From Bythopirellula polymerisocia (GTDB lineage Bacteria > Planctomycetota > Planctomycetia > Pirellulales > Lacipirellulaceae): a DNA stretch of 64,000 nt. This document shows positions 54,011 through 62,299 of the stretch, one piece after another (positions within the stretch are counted from its first letter, which is position 1; the number at the start of each line of letters is the position of its first letter). The notes beneath the pieces are model-generated. The model saw only the letters and a program-made list of their open reading frames with translations, made no database searches and was not told the origin of the DNA. The translations under genes were made by a program, and so were the position numbers. The stretch spans positions 441,567 through 505,566 of the forward strand of contig NZ_SJPS01000004.1 of assembly GCF_007860015.1 (NCBI RefSeq). The letters run 5' to 3'.

Positions 54011-55204
54011 ATGGCAGAGAGACTACCTAAAGGTTATCGGGCGGCTGGCGTCTATACCGGTGTCAAGCGAAACCCTACAAAGAAGGACCTTTCGCTCTTT
54101 GTCACGGACTCTCCCGCGATTGCTGTTGGTGTTTATACGCAAAATCTGGTCGTCGCTGCTCCCGTCAAATTGTGTAAGTCTCGAACCCCATCGAAAGCGA
54201 TTCGGGCGGTCGTGGCGAATTCCGGCGTTGCCAATGCTTGCACTGGAGAACAGGGAGACAGGGACGCCCTCTTCATGGCTGCCAAGACGGCTCAAACCTG
54301 CGGCATTGATGCTGAAGAAGTTCTGGTCATGTCGACCGGAGTCATTGGCGAAATGCTTCCCATGGACAAAATTTCAGCGGGCATCGATGAGGCTTTCAAG
54401 ATACTCGACACCGATGAGCAGTCGCTCGTCGAAGCGGCCCGCGGAATTTTGACGACCGATACCGTGCACAAAGTCAAAACGCGTCAATTCGAGATCGACG
54501 GTGTGCCGATTTGCATAACGGGAATTGCCAAAGGGGCCGCCATGATCGGACCAAATCTAGCGACGATGCTCGCCCTGATTCTGACCGACGCAAATATCGG
54601 ACCTGAAGATGCCGATGCCGGCCTCAAGGACGCAGCCGACGAATCGTTTAATTGCATTAGCGTCGATGGTCATACGAGTACCAACGATACGGTGCTCTTG
54701 CTGGCCAACGGTGCTGCAGGTGGACCTCAACTTACTGGCCAAGCTTTGGCCAAATTCCAAGCCACTTTGGTCGAGGTGTGCGAAGACCTAGCCCAATCCA
54801 TCCCTGCCGATGGCGAAGGGGCATCCCATTTGATAACTGTCGAGATCCACGGCTGCCGTTCGCGTAGCGATGCCGTCAAAATCGCCAAAACCGTTGCCGA
54901 CAGTCCCCTAGTAAAAACCGCAATTGCTGGGAATGATCCCAACTGGGGACGCATTGTCTCAGCCGCGGGCTACGCTGGTATAGAGTTTGATCCTGCCAAG
55001 GTGAGCCTCCTGGTCAACGGCATGTTGCTGTACGACCAAGGACAACCGGTGAAGTTCGACGAAGCGGTGGTATCTGAGTCAATGCGGTCCCAACGCAATA
55101 CACTCATTGTGCTCTTAATGGATGGAGGGACAGCTTCGGCCCGATTTTGGACCACCGATCTCACTGCGGAGTACGTTCGTCTTAACGCTGACTACCATAC
55201 CTGA
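54011..55204 (+). CDS. argJ: Glutamate N-acetyltransferase/amino-acid acetyltransferase
   Basis: KGAAMIGPNLATMLALILTD contains the Thr185 at which ArgJ cuts itself and which then acts as nucleophile. The early block VVANSGVANACTGEQG and the end TDLTAEYVRLNADY fit the family. It transfers acetyl from N-acetylornithine to glutamate, closing the arginine cycle. The next gene begins with TGATG overlap. Confidence 0.96.
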   Translation: MAERLPKGYRAAGVYTGVKRNPTKKDLSLFVTDSPAIAVGVYTQNLVVAAPVKLCKSRTPSKAIRAVVANSGVANACTGEQGDRDALFMAAKTAQTCGIDAEEVLVMSTGVIGEMLPMDKISAGIDEAFKILDTDEQSLVEAARGILTTDTVHKVKTRQFEIDGVPICITGIAKGAAMIGPNLATMLALILTDANIGPEDADAGLKDAADESFNCISVDGHTSTNDTVLLLANGAAGGPQLTGQALAKFQATLVEVCEDLAQSIPADGEGASHLITVEIHGCRSRSDAVKIAKTVADSPLVKTAIAGNDPNWGRIVSAAGYAGIEFDPAKVSLLVNGMLLYDQGQPVKFDEAVVSESMRSQRNTLIVLLMDGGTASARFWTTDLTAEYVRLNADYHT

Positions 55205-56229
55205 TGAATCCAGCCCTCAATCGAGCAAGACGCGGTGCCCTGATTCTTGGCATGGTCTGCATTGGCTCGATTGTCTCGTATCATCTGTGGTTCAATAAGC
55301 CATTGCTAGAGTCCATCTATTGGACCGTTATCACTGTGGCCGGAGTTGGCTACTCGCAGACTCCCGAACCGGATCTTGGGGCCGCCAGGCAATTTCATTC
55401 CATTATTGTTATCGTCGTCGGCATGGTGTCGATGGCTTACACCCTTGCAATGTTCATTCAGGCGATCGTCGAAGGACAAATCGACCGCGCCTTGGGAGCC
55501 AATCGGATGATCAAGCGAATCGAGAAGTTGGAAAATCATGTTATCATCTGCGGCTTTGGTCGAGTCGGGCAAAACCTGAGCCATCGGCTGGCTCGGCACA
55601 ACGTCCCGTTCGTGATCGTTGATCCCAGTGCGGAATGCCTTGTTGAAGCAAAATCACACAAGTATCTCACAATCGAGGGTTTAGCGACCGAAGAAGATGT
55701 GCTTCTCTCCGCAGGAATCGTTCGGGCAAGAACGATCGTGATCTCCGTTAGCAGTGATGCCGAGAGTGTGTTCCTGACCCTCACAGCACGCAACATGAAT
55801 CCCCTCATTCATATTCTCGCCCGGGGCGAACATCCACAAACTGAGAAGAAACTTCTCCAAGCAGGGGCAAATGAAGTTATCCTACCGGCCGTAATTGGAG
55901 CCGAGCGCATGGCCGAAAAGATCGTCAACCCGACTACTGCCGAGTCGTTCCAATTCAGCGACCATCACTCGGGACTAAATGCCGAACTCGATGAGTTCCG
56001 ATTCACCGCCGAGAGTCCTTTCGTTGGACAAACCATCGGAGTTGCCGAAGCAAAGTTCCAGGCAATGATCGTCGCCCTACGCAGGGCCACGGGAGAGTCA
56101 CTCTTTAATCCCGAGGATGACGAAGTCTTCTGTGATGGAGATGCGGTTGTCGTAATGGGCCCCGAAGCCGACCTGGAGCAGTTCTACGAATCCTGCGTCG
56201 CGCCAAGGCTCGAACCCGCGCTTGCCTAA
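55204..56229 (+). CDS. RCK-type potassium channel with altered filter
   Basis: A two-span channel (TM1 LILGMVCIGSIVSYHLW, TM2 FHSIIVIVVGMVSMAYTLAM) with a pore helix YWTVITVAG. TrkA-N (NHVIICGFGRVGQNLSHRL) and TrkA-C (VGQTIGVAEAKFQAMIVALRR) regulatory domains follow. The filter reads G47-V-G-Y-S51 instead of TVGYG. It starts in the argJ stop (TGATG), so it is co-translated with an arginine gene. It is likely a ligand-gated potassium channel; altered ion selectivity is possible. Confidence 0.85.
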   Translation: MNPALNRARRGALILGMVCIGSIVSYHLWFNKPLLESIYWTVITVAGVGYSQTPEPDLGAARQFHSIIVIVVGMVSMAYTLAMFIQAIVEGQIDRALGANRMIKRIEKLENHVIICGFGRVGQNLSHRLARHNVPFVIVDPSAECLVEAKSHKYLTIEGLATEEDVLLSAGIVRARTIVISVSSDAESVFLTLTARNMNPLIHILARGEHPQTEKKLLQAGANEVILPAVIGAERMAEKIVNPTTAESFQFSDHHSGLNAELDEFRFTAESPFVGQTIGVAEAKFQAMIVALRRATGESLFNPEDDEVFCDGDAVVVMGPEADLEQFYESCVAPRLEPALA

Positions 56230-56281
56230 CTCTTCCCACATCGCAACCTCTCCCTGGCCGCGACGCGACGCGCCGGTTGGG

Positions 56282-57523
56282 TTACCCCTTCACTGCCGCC
56301 ACCAAGAATGTCGGATTCAGCGCATCGAACCGTATCCGTTCCAATTGCGGCTTTCCACGGGCGATATTGAACATCCACACCTGAACTTGCGAAGTTTTCT
56401 GTGTCAGGGCCTTATTCACCTCGTCAAGGCCTTGAACACTAACTACGACTGCTACAAGTCGTCCGCCGGGATTCAATCGGTCGAATGCCAACTCGGCTAG
56501 CCGCGCGATTTCTTTCCCACTCCCTTCGATAAACACAGCATCAGGGTTCGGAAGATCGCCCCACACTTCCGGGGCAGTCCCCAGCACGGGGGTCACATTC
56601 GATACCCCAAAACGGTCGGCATTTTCTCGGATAAGGGCTTCGTCTTCTTTGTCCTGTTCGATTGCAAAGACCTGTCCCCCTGGCGAAAGCTGGGCCGCTT
56701 CGACACTTACTGATCCAGATCCCGCTCCCACATCCCACACCACGCTCTCGGATCGCAGTGCCATTTGCGCTAGCGCCACGGCACGCACTTCGGCCGGGGT
56801 CAGCAACCCATGCTTGGGGGTCGATTGAACAAACTCTTCGTCTGCATTCCCAAACTTGCTGCGAATCTTCGACTTGCGTGGTTGATCAGGAATATCCACG
56901 TCCCGCACGAGAACCATCACGTTGAGCAGCTGGAACTCTTGTGAGGCAATCTCCTCAACCGTGCCACGAGTGACCCGCTCATTGCGGGCCCCCAAGTTTT
57001 CACAGACATAGACCGTAAAATAATCAATCTTCCTCGCGAGCAATTTCTTGGCGACCATCGCCGGGCTGATCTCATCAGTGGTGAAGAGTCCGACTTTCGT
57101 CGCTCCCCGAATCTTTTCGATCACCGTTTCCAGTTTATGGTTCGCCAAGTTGGTGAGATAGGCCTCGTCCCAATTCTCCTTGACCCGGGCAAATGCCAGT
57201 TGCATGCTGCTGACATGGGGAATGATGTCGCAGCGATCGTTTCCGAGATGCTCGCAGAGAAAACGAGCTAAGCCATAGAAAAGAGGATCTCCGTTCACTA
57301 GCACGGCCACCTTGGCATCTCCAGCGGCGTCGATCTCGTTGACGACCGCGTCCAGATCGGATCCAACAATCAGCCGTTTGCCTGGTGCCTCCGGCACAAG
57401 CGCCAGTGTCCGTTCCTTGCCGGCGAGAATGTCGGCACCGAGAATCAACTGTCGAACCGCATTGGAAACAGCCTCGAGTCCATCGTCACCAATACCAATA
57501 ATCGAAATCGATTGCTTGGGCAC
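56282..57523 (-). CDS. cobL: Precorrin-6Y C5,15-methyltransferase (CbiE and CbiT fused)
   Basis: The N-terminal half is a tetrapyrrole methylase (SISIIGIGDDGLEAV; VLVNGDPLFYGLARFL; HVSSMQLAFARV). The C-terminal half is a CbiT-type methyltransferase (VWDVGAGSGSVSVEAAQL; NPDAVFIEGSGKEIARL). It methylates at C5 and C15 and decarboxylates in cobalamin synthesis. GTG 57523 has AGGAG eight bases upstream, so it is preferred to ATG 57544. No other cobalamin gene is in the window. Confidence 0.93.
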   Translation of the reverse strand: MPKQSISIIGIGDDGLEAVSNAVRQLILGADILAGKERTLALVPEAPGKRLIVGSDLDAVVNEIDAAGDAKVAVLVNGDPLFYGLARFLCEHLGNDRCDIIPHVSSMQLAFARVKENWDEAYLTNLANHKLETVIEKIRGATKVGLFTTDEISPAMVAKKLLARKIDYFTVYVCENLGARNERVTRGTVEEIASQEFQLLNVMVLVRDVDIPDQPRKSKIRSKFGNADEEFVQSTPKHGLLTPAEVRAVALAQMALRSESVVWDVGAGSGSVSVEAAQLSPGGQVFAIEQDKEDEALIRENADRFGVSNVTPVLGTAPEVWGDLPNPDAVFIEGSGKEIARLAELAFDRLNPGGRLVAVVVSVQGLDEVNKALTQKTSQVQVWMFNIARGKPQLERIRFDALNPTFLVAAVKG

Positions 57524-57638
57524 GTAGTTTTCTCCTGCGAACATCGGTCAATTGAATCTTGGCAAAGCCAATTGTATAGCCTAACGATTTCCCCCCGACT
57601 CTGAAAGCCGAGAGGAGCGCGTTCTTCTTGGGCTCCCA

Positions 57639-58025
57639 TCAACGCCGCTCTTGCCCTCTCAACCACCGCCGCACTTCATCACGCAAACCTTTCTGATTGG
57701 CAGAAGGCAACGCCGTCGATTCCACACGGAGCTTCGCAATGTTCCACCAGGCAATGACAACGTAGATTTCCAAGATGAGCACCAATACCGGCTCAAGTCC
57801 CATCCAACGGCAAAATGCTGCCACCAGCGACCCTGCGGTCAACAGGCCGAAGAGACTCGCCAGCCCAAACTGACGACGACCAGGCGGCAGATCGTAACGA
57901 TCTCCTTTTGGAAGAATGGACGAACCGAGTGAATTCTTTTGGTGTGTTCGTTCGAGGATCATAGGACAAAATTGTACGCGACCTTCTGAGAAGCGGCTAT
58001 GTGTGTCCTCATGCTTTGTAAACAT
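57639..58025 (-). CDS. Small two-span membrane protein
   Basis: About 129 residues from ATG 58025, with two membrane spans (GLASLFGLLTAGSLVAAFCRWMG and PVLVLILEIYVVIAWWNIA) and a basic C-terminus (VRRWLRGQERR). No family recognised. It starts 14 bases after the next small membrane protein, suggesting they are a pair. The frame extends upstream to 58241, but that part overlaps the neighbour and is not used. Confidence 0.55.
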   Translation of the reverse strand: MFTKHEDTHSRFSEGRVQFCPMILERTHQKNSLGSSILPKGDRYDLPPGRRQFGLASLFGLLTAGSLVAAFCRWMGLEPVLVLILEIYVVIAWWNIAKLRVESTALPSANQKGLRDEVRRWLRGQERR

Positions 58026-58039
58026 GTTGTTCGCAGCCC

Positions 58040-58360
58040 TTACTTGGAGATACTCGCTGAAATAGCAAGTCCAATCGCTGTTACAACACCAACAAATGTA
58101 CCGATCAAGAGAACCGCCGGTAAATCTTCCAAAGCATCCGAGGGAACAATCCAGTATCCAGGGTCGAATATGAACACGTCTGCAGCCACCCATGCGAGAG
58201 CAACAGAAGTCCCAGATATGAGTGCCGCCATTGGAAGCCAATTGCGTTTCTGTTCTTGCGCATTGCCAAGTGGCTTGGATAAGAACCGCATGATCACCAT
58301 TCCAATCGCCAAAACGAGGTTCGAGCGCATGTCAATTATTGCAACTATGAAAAATGGCAT
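58040..58360 (-). CDS. Small three-span membrane protein
   Basis: About 106 residues from ATG 58360 (AGAAGAG ten bases upstream). Three hydrophobic segments (FIVAIIDMRSNLVLAIGMVIM; AALISGTSVALAWVAADVFIF; AVLLIGTFVGVVTAIGLAISA) are joined by charged loops. No family recognised. It is probably co-transcribed with the two-span protein that follows it. Confidence 0.55.
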   Translation of the reverse strand: MPFFIVAIIDMRSNLVLAIGMVIMRFLSKPLGNAQEQKRNWLPMAALISGTSVALAWVAADVFIFDPGYWIVPSDALEDLPAVLLIGTFVGVVTAIGLAISASISK

Positions 58361-58518
58361 TGTGATTGGCTCTTCTGGCAGGAGTTCTGTCCATGAAGTG
58401 GGCGCCACTGCAGATTATAGCGAACCTCTTCCTAGGAACAAAATGCGAAAAGTTGGTTGTGATCCACCACTTTTAACATACTGCAACCAAGCGGCCGACC
58501 TATGGAATCCACAACGTC

Positions 58519-58552
58519 TCAACGCCCAGGGATTGCAATCCCTGGGCGTTGA
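58519..58552. repeat. Perfect 34-bp palindrome downstream of glgX
   Basis: CAACGCCCAGGGATTG is followed directly by its exact complement with no loop; one further T-A pair extends it to 34 bases. It begins 34 bases after the glgX stop. No T-run follows on either strand, so it may be a rho-type terminator hairpin, a REP-like element or a mRNA-end stabiliser. Confidence 0.75.
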
Positions 58553-58585
58553 TCTGAAATAGTTCTCAAAGTCGTGACCACCTAA

Positions 58586-60700
58586 TCAGGCCACGTAACA
58601 CATCGTCGTGTGATGGCTCAATTGCAGGCTCCGGTTGGCAGGCAATGGGGGTCCATCGGCCTTGGGGTACACGTCTAGAGGAGAAGCGGCTGACGTGTCG
58701 AAGAACAACTTCCATCGTAAGCGACTTAGCTCGAGTGGGATTTGGAACTTCTGATCCGAGGGGCCTGGGTGGAGTAGCAGCATTACATTGCGGGCGATTG
58801 GTGTCTCTAGGCCTGTCGTGCTGAATACACAGATCATGCTTTGGGATGCATGGGTCCAGTCCATCACGTGTCCAGCAGGGTTGTACCAACTCACATCGGC
58901 AAGATCACCGGGTTGATGAGGCTTCCCAGTGAGGAAGGTCGCCCGACGTACAGTCGGTTGCGCTTTGCGGAAAGCAATCACGGCCTCGCAAAAGCGGAGC
59001 ATCTCAGCATTGCGGTCCACGAGTTTCCAGTCAAACCAGCTAAGAGCGTTGTCTTGGCAATAGGCATTGTTGTTACCCCGTTGGGTCCGCAACACCTCAT
59101 CCCCCGAGACAATCATAGGGGTTCCGTGACTGAGGAGCAGGGAAGCCATCATGTTCTTGGCCTGTCGTATCCGTAACTCGACAATCGCTTTACGGCGTGT
59201 CGGACCTTCCACGCCGTAATTCGAACTGTAATTATTATTGTCGCCGTCGCGGTTGTCTTCTTTGTTAGCCTGATTGTGTTTTTGCTCATAGCTGACCAGG
59301 TCGTTGAGCGAATAACCATCATGCGACGTTACGAAATTAATGCTGTGGTAGGGATCGCGGCCACTGCTTTGGTACAGATCACTTGATCCAGACAATCGTG
59401 TGGCCATGCTACCGGTCATGGTAGGGTCGCCCCGCCAAAAGCGACGAATGTCGTCTCGATACCTGCCATTCCATTCTGCCCAGCGGCCTTTGGCAAACGA
59501 ACCGACCTGATAGGCACCTGCCGCATCCCAGGCTTCGGCAATGATCTTGGTATCAGCCAACATGGGGTCTTCGGCAATGGCCTCCACAATCGGCGTATTT
59601 GGCATGAGTTCGCCATTGCGGTCGCGGCTGAGAATCGATGCCAGATCAAAGCGGAAACCATCGATGTGATAGTTGTAGACCCAGTAGCGGAGACAATGGA
59701 AAATCATTTCCCGGCAGATCGGATGATTCCCGTTGATTGTGTTTCCGCAACCGGAGTAATTTTTGTAAGTACCATCGTCATTGAGCATGTAATAGACGTT
59801 GTTTTGCAGCCCCTTGAAATTCAACGTGGGGCCCATGTGGTTTCCTTCGGCGGTGTGGTTGAACACCACGTCGAGGATTACTTCAATACCGGCGGAATGC
59901 AGCGCTTGAACCATTTCCTTGAATTGGCGGACCTGATCTCCTGGCTTGTCCCCTGCCATGTAGCCACGGTGAGGCGAGAAAAATGCCATCGAGTCGTATC
60001 CCCAGTAGTTTTGGCGTTCTGGCTTGTTGCCAAAGGGATCGAGAATGGGAAATTCATGCACAGGCATCAGCTCCACGGCCGTGATGCCTAGAGATTTTAA
60101 ATACGGTATTTTTTCGATTACCCCTAGGTAGGTGCCGGCATTCTTCACGTCTCTGGCAGCCCCTTTTGTAAATCCCTTGACATGCATCTCGTAGATTACT
60201 GTTTCAGAAAGCGGAATCCGCAAGTGGCGATCACCTTGCCAATCGAACAGGTCATCCACGACCACACACCGGGGGGGCCGGAGTACACCATCCGCTGAGG
60301 TCTGGAAGTCCCCCGCGAGCGCACGTGCATAGGGATCGATCAACCGGGCGTGAGGATCGAATCGGAGTCCTTCTTCAGGAGTGAATGGGCCATCCGCCTG
60401 GAAGTGGTACAGCTGTCCGGCTTTGATTCCGGGAACAAATACGCTCCAAATGTCGCCCCAACGGTCGGTAGCAGGATTCAGCTCGACCACTCGATACGGC
60501 TCGCGATCGGAAATTCGGCGATACAACAGGACGCGCATCGCCGTCGCGCTGCGGCTGTATACGACGAATTGGACCCCTGCTTCCTGGAGGATAGCTCCAT
60601 AGGGAAGCGGGTAGTGGAACTGCATGTGTTTGTGCATTGATGGCATAGTAAACCGGGTGCCGTTCAAGGTAGGAAGCGTAGGAGGCGCTAGACTCAGCAT
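58586..60700 (-). CDS. glgX: Glycogen debranching enzyme, isoamylase/GlgX type
   Basis: A GH13 enzyme: an N-terminal CBM48 domain, then the (beta/alpha)8 motifs LDVVFNHTAEGN, DGFRFDLAS (nucleophile Asp), IIAEAWDAAG (acid Glu) and FVTSHDGYSLNDLVSY. It removes alpha-1,6 branches from phosphorylase-trimmed glycogen. It is 704 residues, normal for the family. It has its own gene unit, ending before the palindrome. A later start (MPSMHKHMQF) at residue 19 is possible. Confidence 0.93.
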   Translation of the reverse strand: MLSLAPPTLPTLNGTRFTMPSMHKHMQFHYPLPYGAILQEAGVQFVVYSRSATAMRVLLYRRISDREPYRVVELNPATDRWGDIWSVFVPGIKAGQLYHFQADGPFTPEEGLRFDPHARLIDPYARALAGDFQTSADGVLRPPRCVVVDDLFDWQGDRHLRIPLSETVIYEMHVKGFTKGAARDVKNAGTYLGVIEKIPYLKSLGITAVELMPVHEFPILDPFGNKPERQNYWGYDSMAFFSPHRGYMAGDKPGDQVRQFKEMVQALHSAGIEVILDVVFNHTAEGNHMGPTLNFKGLQNNVYYMLNDDGTYKNYSGCGNTINGNHPICREMIFHCLRYWVYNYHIDGFRFDLASILSRDRNGELMPNTPIVEAIAEDPMLADTKIIAEAWDAAGAYQVGSFAKGRWAEWNGRYRDDIRRFWRGDPTMTGSMATRLSGSSDLYQSSGRDPYHSINFVTSHDGYSLNDLVSYEQKHNQANKEDNRDGDNNNYSSNYGVEGPTRRKAIVELRIRQAKNMMASLLLSHGTPMIVSGDEVLRTQRGNNNAYCQDNALSWFDWKLVDRNAEMLRFCEAVIAFRKAQPTVRRATFLTGKPHQPGDLADVSWYNPAGHVMDWTHASQSMICVFSTTGLETPIARNVMLLLHPGPSDQKFQIPLELSRLRWKLFFDTSAASPLDVYPKADGPPLPANRSLQLSHHTTMCYVA

Positions 60701-61135
60701 AATTGAAAACTCTCAGTGGTGGACAATGGCAAGTGATGAGATTCCCGTCTCGACATACAATCGACTCGTCGCAGTCTGGTGTGCGAACGGCGATGCCATA
60801 GTCCTTCGACATTTACCTCCTGGGCGCATGAGGATAGAGGAGCTCCAGCGGCAGAGCTTTGTTGCTTGCTATGTTTGATGCCATCGCTGCCGCCCCACAA
60901 GTTAACGCGTGCGGAGCAATACTTTCGAACACACCACTTGGATCATCTTCGCCACTCGGGACAGCCCTTACACAGCCACCCATAAAAGGGCAATCTGAGG
61001 CTCTCGAAGGGCGGATAATCGGTACGGCACGCATGGTTAGGAAAGTCTCTCGTTAACAGTGTGACGGTCGTTGACACTCGCTATTGGCCAACCGTAGAAT
61101 TGCCCGTTCTTGCCGCGAGAGAACTTGTAAATTCT
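60701..61135. other. Divergent region between glgX and purM
   Basis: No gene is supported here. Promoters of both genes should lie in these 435 bases, but no convincing box pair was found. The purM frame extends upstream to 61061, with a residue sequence unlike PurM. Confidence 0.4.
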
Positions 61136-62197
61136 ATGTCAAAAATAACCTACCGTGATGCGGGAGTCGACCTCGAAACCTACCAAGAGTCGATGTCTCG
61201 ATTGCCGGCGCTGATGAAGCGGACGCACTGTCCGCGCGTATTGCCCTGGAAAAATGGATTCGCGGGGTTGTTCACGCTGGATTTCGCCGGAGGGCTTTTT
61301 TCCCGCAACTATAAGGACCCCGTCCTGGTTTCGTGTACCGACGGAGTTGGCACCAAGCTTAAGGTGGCCCAGCTGGCTCGTCGGCACGATACCGTCGGAA
61401 TCGATTTGGTTGCCATGTGCGTAAACGATGCCCTCTGTTGCGGTGCAGAGCCATTATTCTTCCTTGATTACGTTGCGATGGCTGAGGATGACCCTCAACT
61501 GCTCGAAGACATCGTTGGTGGGATCAGCAGCGGCTGCCTGGCCAGCGATATGGCGTTGGTCGGAGGCGAGACGGCCATCATGCCCGATCTCTACCAAGCT
61601 GGAGACTATGATCTGGCGGGATTCTGTGTGGGAATCGTCGAGCGTTCACGATTGCTGGACGGGAGCGCCCTGACCCCAGGCGATGTGGTGATTGGAATCG
61701 AATCCTCTGGCGTTCATTCCAATGGTTACAGTCTGGTGCGAAAAATCGTATTTGAACACGCAGGGTTAAAAGTCAACGACGAGGCCGAGGGATGTGGAGG
61801 GACAGTGGGTGACATACTCCTTCAGCCAACGCTTCTCTACGTGCGGGCGCTGCGTGATGTGCTTAACCACTACAAAGTGAAATCGGTAGTGCACGGCATT
61901 GCCCACATCACCGGAGGCGGCCTGCACGAGAACTTAGCGAGGATTTTCTCACCTCATGTCGATGCCGAAATCGTGCGAGATAGCTGGCCGATCCCGCCAG
62001 TCTTCGAGTGGTTACAAAGGCTCGGCGACGTGGACGAAGATGAAATGTTCCGCGTCTTCAACATGGGCATCGGCATGGCTGTCGTCGTGAGCGAGTACTA
62101 CGCCGAGAGCGTTCAACAGCAACTAGCTGCACACGGCCTGCAGAGTTGGCTAATTGGCCGCATAACCGAAGGCACGGGCGAATGCCGCTGGGCTTAG
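61136..62197 (+). CDS. purM: Phosphoribosylformylglycinamidine cyclo-ligase (AIR synthetase)
   Basis: [17 protein letters not shown] at the start, [17 protein letters not shown] (ATP/metal site), [25 protein letters not shown] and the [14 protein letters not shown] segment are typical of PurM. It closes the imidazole ring in purine synthesis using ATP. I use ATG 61136, since the [10 protein letters not shown] start aligns with the family. Confidence 0.96.
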   Translation: MSKITYRDAGVDLETYQESMSRLPALMKRTHCPRVLPWKNGFAGLFTLDFAGGLFSRNYKDPVLVSCTDGVGTKLKVAQLARRHDTVGIDLVAMCVNDALCCGAEPLFFLDYVAMAEDDPQLLEDIVGGISSGCLASDMALVGGETAIMPDLYQAGDYDLAGFCVGIVERSRLLDGSALTPGDVVIGIESSGVHSNGYSLVRKIVFEHAGLKVNDEAEGCGGTVGDILLQPTLLYVRALRDVLNHYKVKSVVHGIAHITGGGLHENLARIFSPHVDAEIVRDSWPIPPVFEWLQRLGDVDEDEMFRVFNMGIGMAVVVSEYYAESVQQQLAAHGLQSWLIGRITEGTGECRWA

Positions 62198-62299
62198 TGC
62201 CTAACTTTAGGAAACGAGACGCGGAGAAACGTGCTCGTTTAAAATCTTCTCTGGTTGGTTCAGATCCTTGCCATCAAAGCAATAATTGGAGTCTTTATC

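Noticed and set aside
57639..58241. Longer start for the small membrane protein
   Set aside because: The extra 72 residues are Cys/Trp-rich, overlap the neighbouring small membrane protein and do not look like protein.
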